Counted from the stretch's first letter, positions 40,009 through 47,033 are shown. The stretch is DNA of 64,000 nucleotides from Bacillus cereus group sp. RP43 (GCF_040459645.1 NZ_JARVHQ010000001.1:3782001-3846000); one strand, 5' to 3'. Notes: generated from the sequence alone by a model not told the origin. A program made the numbers and translations.

Positions 40009-40248
40009 ATGGCTAGAATTGGTGTTGAGAATTCTTTAACTGATGTTCAACAAGCTCTTCAGCAACAAGGGCATGAAGTCGTTTCACTTAACTCTGAAAG
40101 TGATGCACAAGGTTGTGATTGTTGTGTTGTAACTGGGCAAGATTCTAATATAATGGGCATTGCAGATACATCGATAAAAGGTTCTGTAATTACAGCACAT
40201 GGTTTAACAACAGATGAAATTTGTCAACAAGTTGAAAACCGCGCTTAA
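40009..40248 (+). CDS. UPF0180 family protein (YkuS)
   Basis: 79 residues from the ATG behind [31 protein letters not shown], the [13 protein letters not shown] cysteine-rich loop and [19 protein letters not shown] match the YkuS/UPF0180 family almost throughout. Function unknown. Followed by a strong terminator. Confidence 0.9.
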   Translation: MARIGVENSLTDVQQALQQQGHEVVSLNSESDAQGCDCCVVTGQDSNIMGIADTSIKGSVITAHGLTTDEICQQVENRA

Positions 40249-40325
40249 TCATTTTTATCACATTATTTGTGAGCTAACATTTAAAGGGAATGGTCCCACT
40301 AATTATAGTTTCAATTTATCTATAG

Positions 40326-40361
40326 AAAGAGGGCTCCTTTTGAAAAGGAGCCCTCTTTTTT
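40326..40361 (+). terminator. Terminator of the UPF0180 gene
   Basis: AAAGAGGGCTCC / GGAGCCCTCTTT with T6 on the plus side; the minus side has a weaker U tract but may end the RNA candidate coming from 40593. Confidence 0.9.
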
Positions 40362-40593
40362 ATATTCACCTAACGGGAAAGTAACATATACTGGATGAAA
40401 GCCCTACCTCTCTCTCATCATTACGGTTCCACTGACCGCTCCTTGATTCACTAGTATACATATAAAGCTTACATATACAATTTATAGGGTTTGTTCACAA
40501 AAGTTGTTGGTAAGACTACCCGATCTTTCGCAAACTTTTCGTATTATATTCATAAGATTTATTTACTTTACACTAGCTTTAACCGAGACACGA
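40326..40593 (-). ncRNA. Candidate structured non-coding RNA (~270 nt)
   Basis: A consensus promoter at 40628-40600 faces a 270-nt stretch with no reading frame, ending in the hairpin at 40361-40326. Minus-strand pairings seen: AAAAGTT / AACTTTT enclosing two small hairpins (CGA-AAGA-TCG and GGTA-GTCT-TACC), then AAA.CCCTA / TAGGG.TTT enclosing GTATA..TATAC and CGGT..ACCG. I do not recognise the family. It could instead be one of the dispersed bcr-type repeats of the B. cereus group, or the leader of nothing since an opposite-strand gene follows. Confidence 0.5.
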
Positions 40594-40599
40594 ATTAAA

Positions 40600-40628
40600 A
40601 TTTTAACACCAATACAATAACTTGTCAA
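40600..40628 (-). promoter_or_regulatory. Strong sigma-A promoter facing a gene-less region
   Basis: TTGACA (40628-40623), 17-nt spacer, TAAAAT (40605-40600). Only non-coding sequence follows for 270 bp. Confidence 0.8.
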
Positions 40629-40644
40629 CATTTTTTACAAATTA

Positions 40645-40673
40645 AAAACAGACATTAACGGTTTGTCTGTTTT
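40645..40673 (-). terminator. Terminator of the 29-aa membrane peptide gene
   Basis: AAAACAGACA / TGTCTGTTTT stem overlapping the stop codon, with a T-rich tail on the minus strand. Confidence 0.75.
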
Positions 40674-40761
40674 AGAATGGAGCTTTTTCTTTTATTACAT
40701 ATACAACAAAACCGCTTACTAACATAAATAAGCCAACTACTAAGTTTTTGATATTAATCAT
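40672..40761 (-). CDS. Small single-pass membrane peptide (29 aa)
   Basis: ATG with AGGGAGAGG ribosome site; product MINIKNLVVGLFMLVSGFVV then YVIKEKAPF, one transmembrane helix of about 20 residues and a short basic tail. It has its own terminator. I know no family. A regulatory or stress-related micro-membrane protein is possible; a type I toxin is less likely since no antisense promoter is evident over it. Confidence 0.6.
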   Translation of the reverse strand: MINIKNLVVGLFMLVSGFVVYVIKEKAPF

Positions 40762-40869
40762 AAATTCCTCTCCCTTATTCCACACATCATATATATTTAC
40801 AGTTCAATTATTTCGATCATCCTAAAGCGCACTTTTTCTAATATATCATAATTCCTAAAAAATGCAAGT

Positions 40870-41277
40870 TCACTTGTGGCGACCATTTACAAATCTATCT
40901 ACAGTGCTTGGTACAGTATTTAAAGCTTTTTCAATTAAATGTGTACTACTATTGAGATGCAATACTTGCACACCGTTAGAACCAACTACTAAAAAAGCCA
41001 CTGGGCTAATGGAAACCCCAGCCCCACTTCCGCCTCCAAATGGATGCCCTTGCTTGTTCTCTTTATGCTGCCCTTGTCCGCCATTATGTTTTTCAGAAAT
41101 AAAATCCCCTTTAAAGTCACTTCCACCAGCTCCAAAACCAAAAGCCACTTGAGACACTGTTAATACTACATTTCCATCAGCTGTTGAAACCGGACTTCCA
41201 ACAATCGTATTTACATCTACCATCTCTTTTAAATTTGTCATTGCTGTTTTCATTAAATTTTCAATTGGATGTTCCAT
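40870..41277 (-). CDS. gerW: Spore protein GerW (YtfJ family)
   Basis: 135 residues. HPIENLMKTAMTNLKEMVDVNTIVGSP, the glycine-rich VAFGFGAGGSDF and GGGSGAGVSISPVAFLVV match the YtfJ/GerW family, made in the forespore and needed for normal germination in B. subtilis. Typical length. Divergent from the small membrane protein gene at 41468; start ATG close to the next leader. Confidence 0.93.
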   Translation of the reverse strand: MEHPIENLMKTAMTNLKEMVDVNTIVGSPVSTADGNVVLTVSQVAFGFGAGGSDFKGDFISEKHNGGQGQHKENKQGHPFGGGSGAGVSISPVAFLVVGSNGVQVLHLNSSTHLIEKALNTVPSTVDRFVNGRHK

Positions 41278-41467
41278 TATGTACTACACCCTTTCCTCAT
41301 TATTCTTTTTTATACTTTCCAAAATAGAGGAAGTCATACTAAGTTTTCCTATTTTGAAAAAACATTTTTCATTTTCCAATTGGATATTACTCCCTGTACA
41401 CGTTCGGATAAAAACAGTAAAGAGAAACATACTACTATTGAACCTTGTTATGAAAGGAGTCCTTACT

Positions 41468-41833
41468 TTGACTGAGAAATTTGATGAATATAAAAAAAGA
41501 GATCGAATAGATAGTGATTATAGTGACTATAAAGAAGAATACGCAGCTGAAGTTGCACCACAGCGTATTGATTATGATGATAAAGATAACGATGATGTAA
41601 GATCATCTGCAGCTGGATCGACTGCTGGTTTTATCGCTCTTGCCTTATCTATATTATCACTCTTCACATTCCCAACACTATTTGGTCTTGTGTCTGTTTT
41701 ACTCGGTATTTACGCTTATAATCGCGGGGCTACTGTAACTGGTGGTATCGCTGCCATTGTGGGTGGTATCGCTGCACTCATTGCGATTTTATTCCGGGTG
41801 GCGCTTATTGGCTTATTGTTCTCTCTTTTTTAA
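41468..41833 (+). CDS. Small membrane protein with acidic N-terminus (DUF4190-like)
   Basis: 121 residues from a TTG with AAAGGAG 8 nt upstream; a longer frame upstream lacks a site. The N-terminal ~55 residues are highly charged (DEYKKRDRIDSDYSDYKEEY), followed by a Gly/Ala-rich hydrophobic half with two or three TM segments (GFIALALSILSLF, GGIAAIVGGIAALIAIL). This layout resembles DUF4190-type proteins. Function unknown. Confidence 0.7.
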   Translation: MTEKFDEYKKRDRIDSDYSDYKEEYAAEVAPQRIDYDDKDNDDVRSSAAGSTAGFIALALSILSLFTFPTLFGLVSVLLGIYAYNRGATVTGGIAAIVGGIAALIAILFRVALIGLLFSLF

Positions 41834-41840
41834 AAAGAAA

Positions 41841-41869
41841 AAGGTATCTCGCTTTATGCGGGATACCTT
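41841..41869 (-). terminator. Terminator of the ktrB-like gene
   Basis: AAGGTATC.CGC-TTTAT-GCG.GATACCTT followed on the minus strand by TTTTTCTTTTT. Confidence 0.85.
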
Positions 41870-43211
41870 ATCCTGTAAATACATCTTCTGATGGATATTT
41901 AATTTTTTGTTTCGCTGGTCGTGCCAAAGAGAACACAAGTGTTAACGGTCCGATTAATCCACAAAACATAACAAACATAATAATACATTTTCCAAACGCC
42001 GATAGCTTCGCAGTAATCCCCATTGTTAACCCTACTGTGCCAAACGCTGAAATTGTCTCAAATAATAACTGAATAAAACTGAAATCTTCTGTAAGCATTA
42101 ATACAAATACCGCTGTAAAAATAAGTATTTGACTAGCAACGACAATTGCTAACGCTCTCGTTACTGTCGACATTTTAATCGTACGCTGAAATAAAACAAA
42201 GTCCTCTTTCTTTCTAAAGAAAGAAAGAACTGATGTAATTAAAATAACAAATGTCGTTAACTTAATTCCACCGCCTGTCGATACACTTCCCGCACCAATA
42301 AACATTAATACCATCGTAAATAGTATCGATGACTCTTCCATCCCCCCATAATCTACCGTGTTAAAACCGGCTGTACGAGGTGTAATTCCTTGGAAGAACG
42401 AAGCCCATAACTTTTCATTTAAAGATAAGTTTCCCAAAGTCTTCACATTATTATATTCCAATACAAAAATCACAATCATCGCAATAATGTTAAGTACTAT
42501 CGTTCCAATAATCATGATTTTGGAGTGAAGCGATAATTTTCGGAAACTACGGCTATACCATATATCAATTAATACCGTAAACCCTAACCCTCCTATTACA
42601 ATTAAAGAACAAATCCCAATATTAATAATAGGATCTCCTACATATCTTGTTAAATTATCTGGCCAAAGCGCAAAGCCAGCATTATTATATGACGCAATAA
42701 CGTGAAAAATACTATAGTATAAACCTTTTCCAAAACCAAACTCTGGAATAAAGCGAATCGATAAAAAGATAACTCCAATTAGCTCAATACAAATAGAAAA
42801 AATAAAAACACGTTTTACTAATTTCACAAGACCACCAATATTTGTTTGATTAAATGCTTCTCCAATTAATAATCGATGCCGTAAACCAATTTTTTTCCCT
42901 AATACCCAAACAATTAAAATGGCTATCGTCATAAGGCCGAGACCACCTGTTTGAATTAAAAACATAATAACAATTTCACCAAACATCGTAAACGTACTCG
43001 CAGTATCTACAACGCCTAAACCCGTTACAGTCGCTGCCGACGTAGCTGTAAAGAAAGCATCTACCCAACTAATATGTACTTTCGTTGCAAATGGTAACTT
43101 TAATAACAATCCTCCGACCACAATTAAACAAAAAAAGCCTAATGCTAAAATTTGTGGTGGATTTAATCGTATAAAGCGATTATACAACCCTTGTTTTTTT
43201 GCTACTTCCAT
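41868..43211 (-). CDS. KtrB/TrkH-family potassium channel subunit
   Basis: 447 residues from the ATG with AAAGGGAG 8 nt upstream. The four selectivity-filter repeats are visible: ATVTGLGV, NNAGFALW, RTAGFNTV and GTVGLTMG. Together with a cytosolic KtrA-type ring (not in this window) it takes up K+. It could be KtrB or the lower-affinity KtrD. The leader (43212-43315) folds into TTATCCC..GGGATAA with an inner GACTCTT/AAGAGCC hairpin; it is too short for a c-di-AMP riboswitch. Confidence 0.9.
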   Translation of the reverse strand: MEVAKKQGLYNRFIRLNPPQILALGFFCLIVVGGLLLKLPFATKVHISWVDAFFTATSAATVTGLGVVDTASTFTMFGEIVIMFLIQTGGLGLMTIAILIVWVLGKKIGLRHRLLIGEAFNQTNIGGLVKLVKRVFIFSICIELIGVIFLSIRFIPEFGFGKGLYYSIFHVIASYNNAGFALWPDNLTRYVGDPIINIGICSLIVIGGLGFTVLIDIWYSRSFRKLSLHSKIMIIGTIVLNIIAMIVIFVLEYNNVKTLGNLSLNEKLWASFFQGITPRTAGFNTVDYGGMEESSILFTMVLMFIGAGSVSTGGGIKLTTFVILITSVLSFFRKKEDFVLFQRTIKMSTVTRALAIVVASQILIFTAVFVLMLTEDFSFIQLLFETISAFGTVGLTMGITAKLSAFGKCIIMFVMFCGLIGPLTLVFSLARPAKQKIKYPSEDVFTG

Positions 43212-43241
43212 ATCACTAACTCCCTTTATCAAGTGAAGCTT

Positions 43242-43292
43242 TTATCCCCTCATAAATAAAGACTCTTTAAGAGCCTACAAGTAGCGGGATAA
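43242..43292 (-). other. Hairpin in the potassium channel leader
   Basis: TTATCCC at one side pairs with GGGATAA 37 nt away, with an inner GGCTCTT/AAGAGTC hairpin. It may be a 5' UTR stability element; I match it to no known riboswitch. Confidence 0.35.
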
Positions 43293-43461
43293 ATCTTATA
43301 TTCTTATAATATAGTTGAGCATAATCTTTTTTTTCATAGATTTCAACTTTTATTTATATTCAGACTCCTATCGTTTTACGAAAGAATATTCTCTATTATA
43401 TCTCCACTTATACTATAACTCTTACAACAACTATTTTATCCCTTTTCAAATTCCCATATCT

Positions 43462-43489
43462 TTCACTCCAAGTTCACACGAGGGTCACA
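43462..43489 (+). promoter_or_regulatory. PhoP-box-like hexamers of array unit 1
   Basis: TTCACT-N5-TTCACA-N5-GTCACA, with TATAGT at 43499-43504. The two 5-bp spacers (CCAAG, CGAGG) differ from those of the other units while the hexamers are conserved, as expected for a binding site. Confidence 0.6.
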
Positions 43490-43510
43490 TCTATCTTTTA
43501 TAGTATACGT

Positions 43511-43638
43511 ATCGGAGCTGTTCCTCCCTAATTTATAAGACATTCCCCAGTGTCTTGAACAGCTTTCCATCCCTAATTAAATTGACATAAATTGTCCCCT
43601 TCCCTTGACCATCTTTTATATGATGGTCTTATTTTTTG
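43511..43638 (+). ncRNA. Candidate small RNA, unit 1
   Basis: Predicted start 7 nt after TATAGT. About 128 nt: hairpin GGAGCTGTTC..GAACAGCT, C-rich single-stranded stretches (CTCCC, TTCCCC, CATCCC, GTCCCCTTCCC) and a terminator at 43607-43638. Unpaired C-rich runs are the usual mark of Gram-positive RNAs that bind ribosome sites. Confidence 0.65.
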
Positions 43639-43674
43639 GTTTACTCTATCTTTTATTTGAAACTCCCTCTCTCT

Positions 43675-43702
43675 TTCACTCCATGTTCACATCTAGGTCA
43701 CA
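43675..43702 (+). promoter_or_regulatory. PhoP-box-like hexamers of array unit 2
   Basis: TTCACT-CCATG-TTCACA-TCTAG-GTCACA; TATAGT follows at 43712-43717. Confidence 0.6.
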
Positions 43703-43723
43703 TTCACCTTTTATAGTATACGT

Positions 43724-43850
43724 ATCGGAGCTGTTCCTCCCTAATTTATAAGACATTCCCCAGTGTCTTGAACAGCTTTCCATCCCTAATTAAATTGACA
43801 TAAATTGTCCCCTTCCCTTGACCATCTTTTATATGATGGTCTTATTTTTT
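43724..43850 (+). ncRNA. Candidate small RNA, unit 2
   Basis: Nearly identical to unit 1 over its length, with the terminator at 43820-43850. Confidence 0.65.
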
Positions 43851-43887
43851 GGTTTACTCTATCTTTTATTTGAAACTCCCTCTCTCT

Positions 43888-43915
43888 TTCACTCCATGTT
43901 CACATCTAGGTCACA
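43888..43915 (+). promoter_or_regulatory. PhoP-box-like hexamers of array unit 3
   Basis: TTCACT-CCATG-TTCACA-TCTAG-GTCACA; TATAGT at 43925-43930. Confidence 0.6.
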
Positions 43916-43936
43916 TCCACCTTTTATAGTATACGT

Positions 43937-44061
43937 ATCGGAGCTATTCCTCCCTAATTTATAAGACATTCCCCAGTGTCTTGAATAGCTTCCATCCCTA
44001 ATTAAATTGACATAAATTGTCCCCTTCCTTGACCATCCTACATGTGATGGTCTTATTTTTT
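43937..44061 (+). ncRNA. Candidate small RNA, unit 3 (with compensatory change)
   Basis: The main stem reads AGCTATTC..GAATAGCT instead of AGCTGTTC..GAACAGCT, a paired G-C to A-U change that keeps the helix. Terminator loop sequence also differs (CTACATGT) while its stem GACCATC/GATGGTC is unchanged, ending at 44061. Confidence 0.65.
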
Positions 44062-44097
44062 ATTCTTTCTATCTTTTATTTAAAACTCCCTCTCTCT

Positions 44098-44125
44098 TTC
44101 ACTCTATGTTCACATCTAGGTCACA
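44098..44125 (+). promoter_or_regulatory. PhoP-box-like hexamers of array unit 4
   Basis: TTCACT-CTATG-TTCACA-TCTAG-GTCACA; TATAGT at 44135-44140. Confidence 0.6.
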
Positions 44126-44146
44126 TCTATCTTTTATAGTATATGT

Positions 44147-44270
44147 ATCGGAGCTGTTCCTCCCTAATTTATAAGACATTCCCCAGTGTCTTTGAACAGC
44201 TTTCCATCCCTAATTAAATTGACATAAATTGTCCCCTTCCCTAGGCCATCATGTGATGGTCTATTTTATT
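44147..44270 (+). ncRNA. Candidate small RNA, unit 4
   Basis: As unit 1, with a one-base insertion in TGTCTTTGAACAGC and a shorter terminator (GGCCATC-ATGT-GATGGTC then TATTTTATTTT). Confidence 0.6.
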
Positions 44271-44302
44271 TTCCAAATACATAATTTAACTCTCTTCGCT
44301 TA

Positions 44303-44564
44303 TTTCAGCAATTAGCTATGGCCGTATTAACTGCTGTACTAGCTAGTATCGGTACTGCTGGTGTACCAGGTGTTGGACTTGTAATGCTTACGATGGTTTT
44401 AAATCAAGTAAATCTACCAGTAGAAGGTATTGCTTTAATTATCGGTATTGACCGCATTCTAGATATGTCTAGAATGCGGTCAATATTTCCGGCGATGCAA
44501 TTTGCGCAATGATTGTTTCAAAACAGAAGAAAAATATAATACGGATCAATCTGCGGCATCCTAA
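44303..44564 (+). pseudogene. Remnant of a DAACS-family symporter gene
   Basis: Translation gives [21 protein letters not shown]..., then [10 protein letters not shown], the C-terminal HP2-TM8 part of a glutamate/dicarboxylate symporter (compare GIAGVPGVS and [14 protein letters not shown] in gltT at 3628-4902). Just after LDMSR one base is missing (frame resumes as [18 protein letters not shown]), and a second shift is needed near 44530 to reach the natural end NTDQSAAS at 44564. The first three-quarters of the gene are absent; the fragment begins directly behind the RNA array. Confidence 0.85.
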
Positions 44565-44567
44565 ATC

Positions 44568-44598
44568 AAAAAGGAGTGAAATGATTCACTCCTTTTTT
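44568..44598. terminator. Terminator shared by the remnant and the small gene
   Basis: AAAAGGAGTGAA-ATGA-TTCACTCCTTTT with T/A runs on both sides; it overlaps the stop of the gene at 44586. Confidence 0.85.
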
Positions 44599-44741
44599 GA
44601 CTTGCTTCCTTTTTTCGAACGATATTCTTTTCCTTTGTTATCATTACCTGTTTCAAATTCAGCACTAAACTCCTGCTGGAATTGCCCTGATTTTGGTGAA
44701 CCTTGATTTCCACTTCCTTGACTACCATTACGATTCGTCAT
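44586..44741 (-). CDS. Small hydrophilic Gly/Ser/Lys-rich protein, gamma-SASP-like (51 aa)
   Basis: ATG with GGAGGGAG. MTNRNGSQGSGNQGSPKSG, then QFQQEFSAEFE and a Lys-rich tail. The GQF-x2-EF-x2-E pattern recalls the repeat of gamma-type small acid-soluble spore proteins (GQFGTEFASE). That likeness is short, so a SASP role is a suggestion only. No hydrophobic segment. Confidence 0.65.
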   Translation of the reverse strand: MTNRNGSQGSGNQGSPKSGQFQQEFSAEFETGNDNKGKEYRSKKGSKSKKE

Positions 44742-44824
44742 ATTTCTCCCTCCTTCCTTTATTAGTAGTATGGCGCTCCATCTTTTTTCATACACATTTT
44801 ATTTTTTATCATCTATTACACACA

Positions 44825-44860
44825 GAAGAAGACCTTCCGTATATAGGGAAGGTCTTCTTC
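44825..44860. terminator. Terminator of the MarR-family gene
   Basis: GAAGAAGACCTTCC / GGAAGGTCTTCTTC, 14-bp stem. Confidence 0.85.
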
Positions 44861-44894
44861 GTTATCAAGTAAGCGTTTTCTTATTTATAACTAC

Positions 44895-45314
44895 TTAAAT
44901 AAGTTTTTTAGAAATAGATATCATTACATTCATTTCGTCTTCTGAAAGTGCGGAGAATCTTTCTTGTAAATATTTCTTTTTCTCACCTTCCATTTTCGCA
45001 ACTAAATCTTTCCCTTGTTCTGTAATCTCTAAATATACAACTCGGCGATCTGATGTAGAACGTGAACGAGTTACAAAGCCTTTATTAATTAATTTTTCTG
45101 TAACAGCTGTAATATGACTATTCGACACATTTAACTCATTAGCTACACGTGATACCATTTCTTTATTCGTACGATTCAATATTCTAAGGACGATGAACTC
45201 ATTCCACGGTATGTAACCACCAAATATTTTTCCAATATCATTACGCAACGTGCGAAACATAGCAAAAACATTTGTTGATAGTTCTTCCATTAATTGCTCT
45301 CGATTTTGAGACAA
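44895..45314 (-). CDS. MarR family transcriptional regulator
   Basis: 139 residues from a TTG with AAAAGGGG upstream. Winged helix-turn-helix: SRVANELNVSNSHITAVTEKL (recognition helix) and the wing RSTSDRRVVYLEITEQGK with the conserved DxR. Binds DNA as a dimer, usually releasing it on binding a phenolic or oxidant. A small dyad ATTTAGTTAAAT at 45337-45348 lies between its promoter and start, suggesting autoregulation. Divergent from a YrvL-family gene. Confidence 0.9.
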   Translation of the reverse strand: MSQNREQLMEELSTNVFAMFRTLRNDIGKIFGGYIPWNEFIVLRILNRTNKEMVSRVANELNVSNSHITAVTEKLINKGFVTRSRSTSDRRVVYLEITEQGKDLVAKMEGEKKKYLQERFSALSEDEMNVMISISKKLI

Positions 45315-45336
45315 CTTTGACAGCCCCTTTTATTTC

Positions 45337-45348
45337 ATTTAGTTAAAT
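45337..45348. promoter_or_regulatory. Possible MarR operator
   Basis: ATTTA-GT-TAAAT dyad 22 bp before the marR-type start, downstream of its -10 element. Confidence 0.4.
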
Positions 45349-45364
45349 AAAAACCTTATTAATA

Positions 45365-45393
45365 ATTTTACATGAAATCTTACTTTTTGTCAC
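45365..45393 (-). promoter_or_regulatory. Promoter of the MarR-family gene
   Basis: GTGACA (45393-45388), 17-nt spacer, TAAAAT (45370-45365). Confidence 0.65.
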
Positions 45394-45476
45394 CTTATTT
45401 TCCCATAATTCGTAGTTTTTTAATATATATTTCATGATACAATGAAATTGATTTTCCAAAAAAAGGAGGTTGTATA

Positions 45477-45908
45477 GTGGGCGAGGAAGACAAGTTCTCT
45501 AATTTCAGTCTAAAAGATAAGACCATTATCATTAGTATTATTGTTTTTTCTCTCATCCTCTTTTTTGCATTTATATTTTTTGTATATGTAGGAATCTTTC
45601 ACATTACAGGTATTGAATATAGTTCCCGTACTGCTTTACTTCTCTTTTTTTTATTAATCACTTTCTTAGACGGTATTACATTCTTTATCTTCAGTTTCTT
45701 CAAGGCGTTGCTACCTCCAATGACGACAAACATGCCAAATTGGCTCTCAATTGCTCTTCTCTCCATTATTGAAATTACACTAGATTGGTTCGTCATTCAT
45801 ACTGCCGACGACTGGATAGAGAGCATACAAATGTCAAATACAGCTGAATTATGTGTCGCACTATTCCTTTTCACACTAAATAAATTATTAAGTGATAAGA
45901 AAGAGTAA
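45477..45908 (+). CDS. YrvL family membrane protein
   Basis: 143 residues from a GTG with AAAGGAGG. Four hydrophobic segments: about 15-40, 50-70, 85-105 and 120-138, joined by short loops, with acidic/basic ends. Overall pattern and the C-terminal SNTAELCVALFLFTLNKLLSDKKE match the YrvL family. The B. subtilis member influences the sigma-O system; here no such partner is nearby. Confidence 0.75.
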   Translation: MGEEDKFSNFSLKDKTIIISIIVFSLILFFAFIFFVYVGIFHITGIEYSSRTALLLFFLLITFLDGITFFIFSFFKALLPPMTTNMPNWLSIALLSIIEITLDWFVIHTADDWIESIQMSNTAELCVALFLFTLNKLLSDKKE

Positions 45909-45974
45909 GAATACAAGCTTTTCTATATAAAAATTGGTACAATGAAAGCAAATCATACTAAAGAGGTGTTACTT

Positions 45975-46529
45975 ATGAACTTACAGCAATGGGCTGATAA
46001 AGGCATGTCCTTTGATACATATGTGAATGAAATGAAAGTAAACCAATACGAGCTACTACACATTTACAATAACTTTTTAATTCCAAATGAATTACTTCCC
46101 GTTTTAGAAGAACGTCAAAATGATGGCTGGCGTGTTATCGTATTAACAGCTGATTGGTGCGGCGACGCTCTTTTATGTGTACCTGTTATGAAACGAATTT
46201 CTGAAGTTGCAAATATCGATATGCGATTATTAATTCGTGATGAAAATTTAGAATTAATGGATCAATACTTAACAAACGGAACAGCACGTGCGATTCCAAT
46301 CTTTATTTTCATTGATAAAGATGGAAATGAACAAGCAGTCTTTGGACCACGTGCTCCAAAAGTACAAGAATTAGTAACCTCCATGCGCGCTACATTGCCT
46401 GAAAAAGAAGATCCAACATTCGAGGAAAAACAAAAAGAAATGTATGCTAATTTCCGTTCTACATTAGCTGATGATACTTCTCTTTGGGAACATGTAATGG
46501 AAAGCATGATTGAAAAAGTAGTAAAATAA
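45975..46529 (+). CDS. Thioredoxin-like family protein
   Basis: 184 residues from the ATG with AAAGAGGTG. A ~60-residue helical N-terminus precedes a thioredoxin fold with LTADWCGDALLCVPVM: WCGD in place of WCGPC, so the second active-site Cys is displaced (C-x5-C). The cis-Pro region is AIPIFIFIDKDG. Could act as an atypical thiol protein rather than a general reductase. Monocistronic with a strong terminator. Confidence 0.82.
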   Translation: MNLQQWADKGMSFDTYVNEMKVNQYELLHIYNNFLIPNELLPVLEERQNDGWRVIVLTADWCGDALLCVPVMKRISEVANIDMRLLIRDENLELMDQYLTNGTARAIPIFIFIDKDGNEQAVFGPRAPKVQELVTSMRATLPEKEDPTFEEKQKEMYANFRSTLADDTSLWEHVMESMIEKVVK

Positions 46530-46556
46530 AAACCTGCCGATTTCGGCAGGTTTTTT
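46528..46556 (+). terminator. Terminator of the thioredoxin-like gene
   Basis: AAACCTGCCGA-TT-TCGGCAGGTTT followed by T6. Confidence 0.92.
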
Positions 46557-46568
46557 ATTACAACAAAA

Positions 46569-47033
46569 TTATAATCCTTTTTCCTGAGAATATGCAGCAT
46601 CTACGCACTCTGCTAAACGTTCCATTTCACCCATATATACTGTACGCATCATCCATCCAGTCAACTTATACATAACCTTATATAAAAAATTCTTCGGTTC
46701 AAATTCTAAGATTAAGGTAAGCGATGTACCTTCTTCATCTTCTTCTAACATATAAGTTGCGGCTGTATAACCTTGCTTCATGTCACATCCAATTGACACG
46801 ATATAAGGTGCTTCACATTCTAAAATTTCCGCCTCAAATTCATATATTTTCTTCCCCATCTTTTGCACGGATATATATTTATCACCTTCACGAGGATTTT
46901 TTACATCTACGTTTGGAGGATACCTATTTTCTACCATAAAGGTACTCCATTCCATTATTTTCTCGTCATTATTTACATAATCAAACACAACATCAATTGG
47001 TGCCGGAATTACTATTTCTATTGCAAAACTCAC
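46569..47033 (-). CDS. SRPBCC/START-like lipid-binding fold protein
   Basis: 154 residues. IEIVIPAPIDVVFDYVNNDEKIMEW opens the typical polyketide cyclase/START domain, with a long C-terminal helix (GWMMRTVYMGEMERLAECVDAAYS). Such proteins bind hydrophobic ligands in a cavity; the ligand cannot be predicted. Convergent with the thioredoxin-like gene. Confidence 0.85.
   Translation of the reverse strand: MSFAIEIVIPAPIDVVFDYVNNDEKIMEWSTFMVENRYPPNVDVKNPREGDKYISVQKMGKKIYEFEAEILECEAPYIVSIGCDMKQGYTAATYMLEEDEEGTSLTLILEFEPKNFLYKVMYKLTGWMMRTVYMGEMERLAECVDAAYSQEKGL

Larger units (their letters stand above)
43462..44270 (+). repeat. Four tandem ~213-bp direct repeats (small-RNA array)
   Basis: Equivalent points recur at 43501, 43714, 43927 and 44137 (periods 213, 213, 210). 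Each unit holds, in order: three hexamers TTCACT, TTCACA, GTCACA at exact 11-bp spacing; a -10-like TATAGT; a long hairpin AGCTGTTC..GAACAGCT enclosing AAGACA..TGTCTT; a small GACA..TGTC hairpin; and a terminator GACCATC..GATGGTC plus T run. No unit carries a conserved reading frame. The last unit is followed by a decayed transporter gene. Confidence 0.9.

Noticed and set aside
43212..43330. c-di-AMP (ydaO) riboswitch before the potassium channel gene
   Set aside because: Too short, and the conserved ydaO core sequences are missing.
43315..43503. 62-codon frame on the plus strand
   Set aside because: Low complexity, TTG start without ribosome site, and it runs into the first PhoP-box-like hexamers.
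43462..44270. CRISPR-like array
   Set aside because: Units are ~213 bp direct copies with no short repeat/unique spacer pattern and no cas genes.
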